The notes under the pieces: model-generated | What the model was told of the DNA's origin: nothing | Seen by the model: only the letters and a program-made list of their open reading frames with translations | The model's database searches: none | From: Bolinopsis microptera | Lineage: Eukaryota; Ctenophora; Tentaculata; Lobata; Bolinopsidae | Direction of reading: 5' to 3' | Length of the DNA: 64,000 bases | NCBI RefSeq assembly: GCF_026151205.1 | Contig: NC_087084.1 | Span: 10,691,453-10,755,452 of the forward strand | Translations under genes and position numbers: made by a program | In this document: positions 11,384 through 23,400 of the stretch, piece after piece | Layout of the letters: each line of letters begins with the position of its first letter | Numbering within the stretch: position 1 is the first letter of the stretch

Positions 11384-11691
11384 CTATTTTGGTTTTAATA
11401 ATCCCCCAATATATTGATATAAATTTTTGACATCATTAGCTGTATTTGTTCGTTGAGGGATGAAGGTTGCAGGTGAAAGGGTTGGTTGAGCGGCGCGAGG
11501 TAGGTTGCTGGTGAAGGGGTTGGTTGCGTTAGGTAGGCTGGTGGTGAATGAGTTGGTTGAGGGTTGAAGGTTGCTGGTGAAGGGGTTGGTTGAGTGAGGT
11601 GGACTGCTGGTGCTTCTTTGAACTGGTAGATAAAGAGGTAGGCTCATCAATTTAGTGAAGGGATTCATTGTCGTTGTAGTTGTTGTGGTTA
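11384..11691 (-). CDS. Low-confidence ORF rich in Asn-Pro-Phe motifs
   Basis: A minus-strand frame, open from a short Thr run upstream of the ATG at 11668, encodes about 94 residues with at least three NPF tripeptides in a repeated NPFTSNL-like context. It ends in a basic tail. NPF is the ligand of EH domains in endocytic adaptors such as epsins, but no other domain is present. The coding strand repeats a ~48-57-bp unit, so the ORF may simply be an open frame through a minisatellite. It could also be a fragment of a larger gene. I do not recognise the protein. Confidence 0.25.
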
Positions 11692-12127
11692 ACAGAGAGG
11701 GAAAATGATTTGTATAACTTAATTATCTATTTATTCTCTTCTTATTCATCAACAAGCTTGCTAAGTTAATCCTATTGCTGATGACCTGATCTGATCTTAC
11801 GCCTCTACATCCGATCACACCAAATAAGATCGGAGAACCTTGCTACGCTCGGATCACCTTATTCAGATCACATCTTTATTTGCTTCCACACATCTATTAC
11901 ACGAAGTGATGTGATACAATAGGGTGTACATTGTGTGACTGTCTGACTGTTTATGGAATCACTGCATGCCCAGAACCGATACGAGGGGTGCAGAATACCG
12001 AACCATCTTAACAGTACAGTAAATGAATAGTCTGTTGATTGGCCTTATGACTCTTTCGTAAACTCTTTGGAATTGCTCAGAGCGGTTTAAAATTGGTCGG
12101 AAAGTGTTTGTATTGGTCCTAAGACCA
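11692..12127. other. Spacer with satellite fragments
   Basis: Contains partial plus-oriented fragments of the ~330-bp satellite (about 11953-11980 and 12074-12128) in otherwise unremarkable sequence. Confidence 0.5.
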
Positions 12128-13480
12128 CTCGAATTGGAACATTTTGGAACATTGGTAACATCGGTTCTAGACATGCAGTGATTCCCAAACTTGGTTTGAG
12201 TGGTCCTAGGACCAATATAAACACTTACCGACCAATTTTAAACCGTTCTGAGAATTTTAAGGACATATATCCATTTTTGTTCATTTTCGTTCATTCCATG
12301 AACCTGGGTAATGTTATTTGAGTTTTGATGGTTCTTAGGCCTAGTTTTTACCTATATCCATCTTAAAAAACCGAATTGAGGCTTCCCAGCACTTAAATAC
12401 AGCCAATACTTCGATGTGCCCATGTTCCAAAAATCTGGATTCTCAGGAGGATTATTGTGCAAAAATTGGAACATTTTGGAACATTGGTAACATCGGTTCT
12501 AGACATGCAGTGATTCCCAAACTTGGTTTGAGTGGTCCTAGGACTAATATAAACACTTTCCGACCAATTTTAAACCGTTCTGAGCATTTTTAGGACAATA
12601 TTCATTTTTGTTCATTTTCGTTCATTCCATGAACCTGGGTAATGTTATTTGAGTTTTGATGGCTCTTAGGCCTAGTTTTTACCTATATCTATCTTAGAAA
12701 ACCGAATTGAGGCTTCCCAGCACTTAAATACAGCCAATACTTCGATGTGCCCATGTTCCAAAAATCTGGATTCTCAGGAGGATTATTGTGCCAAAATTGG
12801 AACATTTTGGAACATTGGTAACATCGGTTCTAGACATGCAGTGATTCCCAAACTTGGTTTGAGTGGTCCTAGGACTAATATAAACACTTTCCGACCAATT
12901 TTAAACCGTTCTGAGCATTTTTAGGACAATATTCATGTTTGTTCATTTTCGTTCATTCCATGAACCTGGGTAATGCTATTTGAGTTTTGATGGCTCTTAG
13001 GCCTAGTTTTTACCTATATCCATCTTAGAAAACCGAATTGAGGCTTCCCAGCACTTAAATACAGCCAATACTTCGATGTGCCCATGTTCCAAAAATCTGG
13101 ATTCTCAGGAGGATTATTGTGCCAAAATTGGAACATTTTGGAACATTGGTAACATCGGTTCTAGACATGCAGAGATTCCCAAACTTGGTTTGAGTGGTCC
13201 TAGGACTAATATAAACACTTTCCGACCCATTTTAAACCGTTCTGAGCATTTTTAGGACAATATTCATTTTTGTTCATTTTCGTTCATTCCATGAACCTGG
13301 GTAATGTTATGCTACTTTCGATGGCCCCTAGACCTAGCTTGCAAATATATCCATCATTTACAATTATTTTTGGCACTATTTAGAGCTCATTAGGGCAAAT
13401 AAATGCATGGCACACTTTTGGCACAATTTTGGCACATGTTCCAAAAATGTTCCAAAAATGTTCCAAAAATCTGGATTCAT
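12128..13480 (-). repeat. ~330-bp satellite, four minus-oriented units
   Basis: The same satellite in reverse orientation. Equivalent points fall near 12387, 12716 and 13048, a spacing of 329-332 bp. With the plus copies at 8.7-11.3 kb it forms a large inverted repeat with about 3 kb between the nearest arms. Confidence 0.85.
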
Positions 13481-14120
13481 CAACTCGGTCGTAGCCAGAG
13501 TTTACACGTTTTTGGGATTGCTATTCGCATTCTTTACAGGCACACGCCTCAGAAGTATTTAAACTCTAATTAACATCATGGCGAATAAATGAAACTCACA
13601 ATTGCAACGGTAATCATTTTCCAAAAGAATCATTCATTAAAAACGTATCATTCTTTAAAAACTATTCAAAATTAGCTCAGTCTATACAAAAATAAATGAT
13701 CGGTTGATATACTGAATAGCTGTGAATTACTTTATTTATACACCGAGAACCAAATGATATAATAGTATTATCGGAGAAGGTGACATTTTCTCGTTTAACA
13801 AAAACGTCACAGTAAAATTTCCAAGTGGATGTCATTCAAAGAGTAGGCATTTACAAATCACATTACATATTTTTGATCTAATAATAATAGATCCTGCAAT
13901 TCAATGTAAATTTATTAAACTGAACTTAACAGCAACGCAAATATCATCAATAATACAAATCAGTACTGTTTATTCTCACTGGTGTCCAATTTATTCAACT
14001 GAACAAGAGGCGAACTGAAATCCCTTTCTTTTTTTGTAAAACTCTTACAAAAACGGCCCAATGATTTTAGAAATACTGTAACATAACAGAATCAAAGTAA
14101 CATCAGCTCAATTAAAATAT
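13481..14120. other. 3' flank of the WIP gene
   Basis: No gene. On the minus strand it contains AATAAA-type signals near 13731-13736, possible polyadenylation sites for the WIP-like transcript. Confidence 0.4.
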
Positions 14121-14476
14121 CTATCTAGGGGGTGGGGGTGGAGGGGGGTTCACTCGCGAGGGAGGTGGTGGGGGTTGGGAGCGAGGGATAGGGGGTGGTC
14201 CCCCTCTCGGTACTGGAGGGCCTCTAGAGTTCGGAGGAGGTGGGGCCCGGCCCCCAGTGGATGGAGGTCCCCTGTTAGATGGGGGCGGTGCTGGAGGTCC
14301 TCTACTAGAAGGGGGCGGTACAGGGGCCCCCCTGTTTGAGGATGGTCCTCTAGTTAAGGGGGGTGCAGGGGCGGGAGCCCCCCTTCCAGGGGTTGAAGGT
14401 AGAGGTCTGGTGTTACTTGCCATGTTCTGTGGTAAACCACTCCGTTCTTTAGCTTGCTTCCGTCTTGTGCTCCGTC
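14121..14476 (-). CDS. WIPF: WIP last exon
   Basis: The acceptor CATTAG|GA joins in phase to the donor at 18469. The exon encodes a short basic stretch (RSTRRKQAKERSG) comparable to the basic end of WIP, and then about 100 Pro/Arg/Gly-rich residues in SNRGPP-type repeats, longer than in vertebrate WIP. The stop codon is at 14121-14123. Confidence 0.75.
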
Positions 14477-17400
14477 CTAATGACAGGAACAGTGTTACAT
14501 TACAATAGCAGTGTATCAGTGTTACTATTGTAATGTAACAGTGTTACATTAAATAGCAGTGTAACTATTGTAATGTAACAGTGTTGCATTACAATAGCAG
14601 TGTAACAGCTGTTTGTGCTTTAATAGTTAGTATTGTAAAACTGGTCACAGTGTTATTATGTGGTATTATAATGTAACTTCCTAGCGACTGCGGGATTTGT
14701 GTTTATTTACATTTGTTTGTTTAGCAAGTGTTTACACAACTATTATATACACATTGTTTACATACACACTTTTTATATACACACTTGCACTGTTTGCACA
14801 CACCCAAACACCTATAAACACCTATAAACACCTGTAAACACCTGTAAACACCTACATGTCCCGGATCCCCACATTTTATCACACAATGCCTCTGTGTTCC
14901 TGCACTCAGCAGGTGTGGTAGTATCACATGACTTTACAAGTACTTAGATTACATTACACATCTCGTATTACCAGGAACTTCATTACAGGACATGAGCAGA
15001 CATTTAGCTTACCCTGCACATACTTAACATTCTTTAGGCACACAAAGCGAACAATTCCTACACAGCCCCCTCTCATTATTGAGATTAACCAGTAACCAGT
15101 AACCATTAACCAGTAACCAGTAACCAGTAACCAGCTATATGAAATAAATAATAGTTTGCAATTCAGCAAAGTTATTCTGCTTTACAACAGTTCGATTTAC
15201 TTTACTCAGCGATTTTGACCAAAAGTTATGAGAGCTACAATTGACAACAGGCAAAGACCCCTTACAGCGCAATGTTAAAAGTAACTAAAGTTACAACTGT
15301 TACCATGGTAAAAATTGTAACCATGGTACCAGTTGTAACCATGACGTAACAATTGTAACCATGACGTAACAATTGTAACCATGACGTAACAATGACGACA
15401 CGTTTAATCTTACAAAATTTAATTTTCTCGTCTTTCTTGCCTCCTCATTGACTTCGCTGTAAGGTTTTGTTAAAATAAAATTATTTAGTGACTCATATTG
15501 CATATTTTATATAGGGATATTTTCAAGCAACATGTACAGCTTACGGCCGCTAAACTGCTGTTTTTATTGAGGTTTTATGGAATGTAAAATGTTGAGGGCA
15601 ATATAGAAAAGTCCCGTGTGCATGTATGTAACTGTAATGTTAAAGAAATATGCAGCCCACTGACAGAGTCAGATCTTTCACTGCTATTTCATGGCAATAC
15701 ATTCATATAAAACAATGATCTAATATGAAAACAACTCGACTAGTATAGAACCTGCGCCTTTTATGAAATCAACGTTCCTATCATAGTTTTAAACTTTAGT
15801 AACACTAAAAATAAGTATATATGAGAACCGCGAGCTCATCAAACATTAAAGTGAGTAATTTTAAAGGATGAGGGGACCTTAGAAAAAGTTTTTTTCTCGT
15901 GCAAATCATATTATTACATTAATCGTAAAAACCACTTTAGTGAAATCCGCAAAGTTGTATTTCATTCGCGCGCCGAGATATCCAGCCAAAACAATTTGAA
16001 CCTGTGACGTCAATTATGTGAGTTGCTCTGATCCGCGCATATAGAAATACAGGTAAAATGAGCGTGCGGGCTGACTAAATTACTAATTAAGAATACATAA
16101 ACAATTTACAATACTAACAAGCCTATAACCAATGGAGAGGAGACTTTTTATGACCGGTTGAAAAAAGAATTATCACCCTACGATAACCATGAGCCGAGAT
16201 ACACCTGAAATAAGATTGAAGTCACACAGAAAGGCATGTAAATTATGTATATTTATAGCTCCCAACGTAACACCTAGCAACTCCCTGTATCGTACCACAG
16301 TTGATATATCAACATGTCATATCAACACAACACGGTCCTAATAAAAACGGATCGGGTAGGTATGAAATGCATGTCTTCATTCCAGTTGGACAAGCACCAA
16401 GCACCAAGCTTTTAAGTTCTAACTCACTATGTGACACTATTTATAACGTAAGCAAGATTTGCAACTATTACACCAAGCAATATTATACCAAGCATAGCAG
16501 ACGAACACATCCACATTCGTTACGCTTTACACTCAAGTCACAGCAAACTAAAACGGTAAATTATAAATGAGTGTACAACTAAAGGCCGGTACACGCGCAG
16601 TGCCAAACCGCACGTGCGCACTCAGATAGGACTAGAGGCGCCAAGGGCCAGCTAGTAAAATGTATTCTACTACATCATACATTCAATCGATTTTTAGATC
16701 TTCTGTTGCGGCGCTTTGCTGTCTTAAAAGTTTGTTCATTTGAAAGCTTTTTCACTATAAATATAAAGAGTGTCTTTATACATCCAATTATAAGCCACCC
16801 ATATTTTAAACTGTACTTTCATCTGGCATTTATATTTGGTTTTTGATCAATTATCATATTTCAATGTACAAATAAGATACTATAATTCATTGAGATAATA
16901 ATGTTAGGTAATGTTGAATACAGTTACAATACATTGCATATAAGTACCATTATAAAACTATCACCCTAGCTCTATACTTGGAGCAGGCTTTGACATCCTT
17001 GTTAGCCGCTCGTCTAGCAGGACTTGCTTGCTGGGCTTAGGAGTGCCGTGAAATGTCTTAGGAATCGGCTTACGGATGTATTCGTGAGTATACAGCGGCG
17101 GTTTGTCGTCCCTCTTGACGTAATAAAATACATTCCTTTATTCTTGTATAAAGAAATATGCCGATTTTTAATTGTGTCCATATCGGGTTTCAAACAAGTC
17201 AAAACAAAATAGCAGTTTGTGGTTTAGTTAGCGGATGCTACTTATCTTAGCTATTTATAAATAGAAATACCTACTACAACTACAAGAAAGCCTTTCTGAG
17301 TTACATTTAACTATTAAAGAGAATTATTCGTAACTTAGACTAATTCAGTGCAACCAAAGATACCGCTCTCGCAAACGCCAAAGGTAACACGACGTAAGTA

Positions 17401-20400
17401 AAACAGAACAGGACAAAATGTTGACACGAGCGAAGGGTGTGCGCGCACGCACGTTGGTCTTACACATAATTGACGTCACAGCCCAAAATTGCTATCAGCC
17501 AATAGGAGCGCGGCGTGATATTGCACGAATTATCGATTTCACAGTCCGGCGTATTTTTTGATTCTACACACTTTCACAGGACTTAAACGCGAATATTTGA
17601 AAGTAAATTCTAAGGTCCCCTCATCCTTTAACCTGCCAAATATTTAAAATGTTACTAAATCGCGAAAGTCAAAAGCTTCAATGTTTTAAGTCTCTTACTG
17701 TGAATATTTAACTAAGTTAGTGGTAGAACTTAAACACAAAGTTACAAGGAACTTGGCAGATTGTTACAGTTAGTGGTGAGTGATTAGTACTTGTAGCAAT
17801 TATACAAATTTAAACTATATGTTATATGTTTTCTTACAACAGTAGAAAAGATAAATCTCTTTTTGTGTAGGTTTTAGAATTCTTCTCCATCTCAGGGACC
17901 GAATTCATTTGACAAAAACATATACATTATACATTATACATAATGTATAAAGTATAATATGTAATATTATGTAGGGACTATATGTACCACTATATGCTAT
18001 TCTTAACTGAAGAGAGACCCACTAGCCTAATTAATACCACATTGTGAGTAATCATTCATTAAAAGCAATTAAACGAGTCTGAATCTGAATATTATCGTAT
18101 TATAAACTAATTTCAACCATAATCCTCGTGTGTAAACTATAGAGGACAATAAACAGTAAAATGTGCAGTTTAAGTTAAATTTGCTCTTTTTTTTCTTTTC
18201 AATGAAAGGGAATTCTAAAATTGATTGCAGATTTACTATTCCAACTGTCTTATTAAATGTAGCTTAAATGAATTTCATGCAGAATCTAAACATAATGGGA
18301 GAAACAACAAACTAATAGAAGAAAAGAATTACAAACATTACGGTTGGAATGTACTACCAATGTACAAGTAATGTACTACCAATGTACAAGTAATGTACTA
18401 CCAATGCAATGTACAAGTAATGTACAAGTAGTAATGTGATAGTATGAATATTAACCATGGTAACATACCTCTAATAGTAGCGTCCTTGCTGGGGTATGTT
18501 TTAGGGCTCGGCACGTACATATCAGGTTGAGGTATTTCTGTTCTGAAATTGAAGCGGGACTCCCAATCGGCTGGTTCCTTGCGAGGAGGAGGCGGCGGGG
18601 CCGGGGCTACCATAGCACCTGGGAGATAGGCTAGTGTTACGTTAGATTATCATGATTATATGAATTTTGTGAGTGCCTATCTTATATGTTTTACAGGCTC
18701 TGAAGATGTAGTTTATTTACAATAATATACAATACTGTGTGCTTCCCTTTGTGTCCAAATGTAACCTAAGCAGCATTTAACTGAAAACATGAACGGTCGC
18801 TACAAAATATGATCACTACAAAATATGACGGCCACGCTGCCTAGGTCGCTACAAAATATGCCGGCCACGCTGCCTAGGTCGCTACAAAATATGACGCTGC
18901 TGCCTAGGTCGCTACAAAATATGACGCTGCTGCCTAGGTCGCTACAAAATATGACGCTGCTGCCTAGGTCGCTACAAAATATGATGGCCACGATGCTGCC
19001 TAGGTCGCCACAAAATATGACGCTGCTGCCTAGGTCGCTACAAAATATGACGGCCACGCTGCCTAGGTCGCTACTAAATATGATGGCCACGCTGCCTAGG
19101 TCGCTACAAAATATGACGCTGCTGCCTAGGTCGCTACAAAATATGACGGCTACGCTGCCTAGGTCGGGGGGGGGGGGGGCCAATGACTACCAATGGAGAC
19201 TTTTGGGGACTAATGGGGACTAAAAATCATGGGGACTAGAGGTCAACTCGTTGACGTAATTCACCATTTGTCCCCATAAGTCCCCAGAATTTTTGACAGT
19301 TATTTATGGTTTCCAAGTTAGTTTAATAACGATACGATCGAGATGTTTTTTCCAAGATAAGAGTAGGATAAATCTGACTTAAAAGTAAAATGATAAGCCC
19401 GGTTGTAATGTGTTCTACCACTGTACAAGTCAGTTCAGATAGAGGTAAATTGAAGTTTAGCTCTCGTGAAGGTAGAAGTAGCCGACTCGCTGAACTATCT
19501 GAATCTTATAATCGAATGAAAAATCATGAATTAACCCTTCGACTTACCCTCCTAATACACTTAAAGATGTTAGATGATGGGTGAATGAGTATTTATAACA
19601 GCCGTTCTGTGAACAGACTTGGTGATCTTTATTTTAAGGGGGGGGGGGGGGGGGTGACATGTCTCCAATGTCTCCATTGTCTTTTTTGAAAAGATAGGGT
19701 GCAGAGACATGTCCTGGAGACATTGGAAACATTGGAGACACAGCTTTTGGAGACATTGGAGACATTGGAGACATTGGGGACATTTGAGATATTGGAGACA
19801 AAGCTTTTGGAGACATTGGAGACATTGGAGACACTGGAGACGTAGATGTATGATTGGAGAAAGAGGAGGATCTAGGAGGAGGATGACCCAGGAGGAGGAC
19901 TCAGGAGGAGAAGGAGGAGGATGAGGACTCAGGAAGAGGACTCAGGAGGACTGAGAAGGAGGAGGACTGAGGATGGTTGTGGAGGATGGCTGAGGAGGAC
20001 CCAGGAGGATGACTGAGGAGGAGGATCTAGGAGGAGAAGGACCCAGGAGGAGGACCCAGGAGGAGGACTCAGGAGGAGGAGGAGGAGGACTCAGGAGGAG
20101 GACTCAGGAAGAGGACTGAGGAGGACAGAGAAGGAGGAGGACTGAGGAGTACTGAGGAGGATGGCTGAGGAGGATGACTGAGGAGGATGACCGAGAGGGA
20201 GGAGGAGGAGAAGAAGGACTGAGGAGAAGGAGAAGGACCTAGGAGGATGAGGACCCAGGAGGAGGACTCAGGAGGAGGACTCAGGAGGAAGAGGAAGAGG
20301 ACTCAGGAGGACTGAAAAGGAAGAGGACTGAGGAGGAGGAGGACTGAATAGGAGGAGGAGGGGGACTGGGGGAGGACTGAGGATGAAGAAGACTGACGAG

Positions 20401-23400
20401 AAGGATGAGGAGGAGGACTGAGGACTGAGGAGGATGAAGAGGAGGAAGACCCAGGAGGAGGAGGGATGAGGACTGAGGAGGACTGAGGAGGATGGCTGAG
20501 GAGGATGGCTGAGGAGGATGACTAAGGAGGATGACTGAGAGGGAGGAGGAGGAAGAGGACTGAGGAGGAGTAGGACTGAGGAGGAGAAAGAGGAGGACCT
20601 AGGAGGAGGTGGACCCAGAAGGAGGACTCAGGAGGAGGAGGAGATCTCAGGAAGAGGACTGAGGAGGACTGAGAAGGACTGAGGAGGAGAAGGAGAAGGT
20701 GGAGGAACTAAGAGGAGGATGAACCAGGAGGAGGAATCAGGAGGAGGACTTAGGAGGAATGAGAAGGAGGAGGACTCAGGAGAACTGATGAGGAGGAGGA
20801 GGAGGACTGAATAGGAGGAGGAGGGGGACTGGGGAGGACTGAGGAGGAGGAGGACTGACGAGAAGGATGAGGAGGAGGACTGAGGACTGAGGAGGATGAA
20901 GAGGAGGAAGACCCAGGAGGAGGAGGGATGAGGACTGAGGAGGACTGAGGAGGATGGCCGAGGAGGATGGCTGAGGAGGATGGCTGAGAGGGAGGAGGAG
21001 GAAGAGGACTGAGGAGGAGGAGTAGGACTGAGGAGGAGAAAGAGGAGGACCTAGGAGAAGGAGGACCCAGAAGGAGGACCCAGAAGGAGGAGGAGATCTC
21101 AGGAAGAGGACTGAGGAGGACTCAGAGGGAGGAGGACTCAGGAGTACTGAAGAGGATGACTGAGGCGGAGGAGGAGAAGGAGAAAGACTGAGGAGGAGAA
21201 GGAGAAGGTGGAGGAACTAAGAGGAGGAGGACTCAGGATGAGGACTTATGAGGAATGAGAAGGAGGAGGACTGAGGAGAACTAAGGAGGAGGAGGAGGAC
21301 TGAATAGGAAGAGGAGGGGGACTGGGGAGGACTGAGGAGGAGGAGGAATGACGAGAAGGATGAGGAGGAGGACTGAGGACTGAGGAGGAAGAGGAGGAGG
21401 ATGAAGAGGAGGAGGATGAAGAGAAGGAAGAAGACCCAGGAGGAGGAGGACTGAAGAGGAGGATGAGGATGAGGACTGAGGAGGAGGAGGAGGACTGAGG
21501 AGGACTGAGGAGGATGGCTGAGGAGGATTACTGAGAGGGAGGAGGAGGAGGACTGAGGAGGAGGAAGAGAAGGACTGAGGAGGAGAAGGAGGAGGACCTA
21601 GGAGGAGGAGTACTGATGAGGAGGACTGATGAGGATGGCTGAGGAGGATGGCTGAGGAGGATGGCTGATGAGAATGACTGAGGAGGATGACTGAGAGGGA
21701 GGAGGAGGAGGAGGAGAAGGACTGAGAAGGAGGAGGAGAAGGAGGAGGACCTAGGAGGAGGAGGACTCAGGAAGAGGAGGAGGACTCAGGAGGAGGACTT
21801 ACAAGGAGGAGGACTGAGGAGAACTGAGGAGGAGGATGAGGACTGAATAGGAGGAGGATGGGGACTTGGGGAGGACTGAGGAGGAGGGGGACTTGGGGAG
21901 GACTGATGAGGAGGAGGAAGACTGACGAGAAGGATGAGGAGGAGGACTGAGGAGGAGGACTGATGATCGAGGAGGAAGAGGAGGATGATGAAGAGGAGTA
22001 GGAGGACCCAGGAGGAGGAGGACCCAGGAGGTCCGGAGGAGGAACCAGGAGGAGGACCAAGGTCCCAGGAGGAAGACTCAGGAGGAGGAGAACGACACTG
22101 GCAAGCACTCTTTTGTGAATATTTCCATAAATGATCGTCAAAAACAAAAGAAACCAATGCCAATTTCAAATTACTGAGCATATCATTTCAGACAAATAAA
22201 TACAAAAGTAATAAGAAAAATTGATAATGCGTTCATTTTCCTTGCGCTACAACTCGTGTTACTAGATCAATCTGATAAAATAAGCGTATAATATATATGC
22301 AATATGTCTACTCAATGTTGTCATTGGTAGTCGCCCCCGCCCCCTCCCCTAATTTACCTGAGGTACTCTAACAGCCCTCAAGTAGCTCCCAAGAAGTCAG
22401 GAATGTCCAGTGACCATTTATAAATATTCTAGACTTCAGTCTTGAGAAGTTTACGATCTGGTCTGGAGAAGCCAGATTTTTTGAAATCTAAATGGGGACT
22501 AATGGAGACTTTTGGGGACTAATGGGGACTAAAAATCATGGGGACTCGGGGTAAAATCGTTGACGTAATTCCCCAAGTCCCCAAAAGTAGTCATTGGCCC
22601 CCCCCCCCCTAGGTCGCTACTAAATATGACACTGCTGCCTAGGTCGCTACAAAATATGACGCTGCTGGCTAGGTCGCTACTAAATATGACGCTGCTGCCT
22701 AGGTCGCTACTAAATATGACGCTGCTGGCTAGGTCGCTACTAAATATGACGCTGCTGCCTAGGTCGCTACAAAATATGCCGGCCACGCTGCCTAGATCGC
22801 CACTAAATATGACAGCCACGCTGCCTAGGTCGCTACTAAATATGACACTGCTGCCTAGGTCGCTACTAAATATGACGCTGCTGCCTAGGTCGCTACAAAA
22901 TATGATGGCTACGCTGCCTAGGTCGCTACTAAATATGACACTGCTACCTAGGTCGCCACAAAATATGACGCTGCTGCCTAGGTCGCTCCTAAATATGACG
23001 CTGCTGCCTAGGTCGCTACTAAATATGACGCTGCTGCCTAGGTCGCTACTAAATATGACGCTGCTGCCTACGCTTGTTACAGATGAGTGTAGGATTGTTA
23101 CAGTGCAATTATTTAACACAACTAATTTCCTTGATCTAATTGCCATCAGATCACTCCGGTCAGACCTGATATTTATGTTCAAATTAACCAGGTTATATTT
23201 AGTTTACACTAGTTCACTGTGTTCAACTACACATGACATGACGTCACACACCACGTGACGTGACGTCACACACCACGTGACATGACGTCACACACCACGT
23301 GACATGACGTGATCACTCCCACGATGTTCAAATTAACCAGGTTATATTTAGTTTACACTAGTTTACACAGCTCGCTGTTTTATCTACTATATAGCTGACA

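Larger units (their letters stand above)
19166..22609. mobile_element. G-run-terminated inverted-repeat element A (3.4 kb)
   Basis: The left end is 14 G followed by CCAATGACTAC. The right end is the reverse complement, GTAGTCATTGG followed by 12 C (22598-22609). The flanks are TAGGTC on both sides (19160-19165 and 22610-22615), a 6-bp target duplication inside the minisatellite. Next to each end is a direct copy of a ~90-bp block made of GGGGACTAATGGGGAC-like 9-10-bp motifs and including TCGTTGACGTAATTC. The interior holds a second G-run (19638-19654), a GGAGACATT-type motif array and a 2.2-kb AGG-rich tract. No transposase ORF is visible. Confidence 0.8.

Noticed and set aside
14257..14508. 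Plus-strand Gly-rich ORF opposite the last WIP exon
   Set aside because: Antisense shadow of proline codons; the minus frame joins in phase to the WASP-binding exon.
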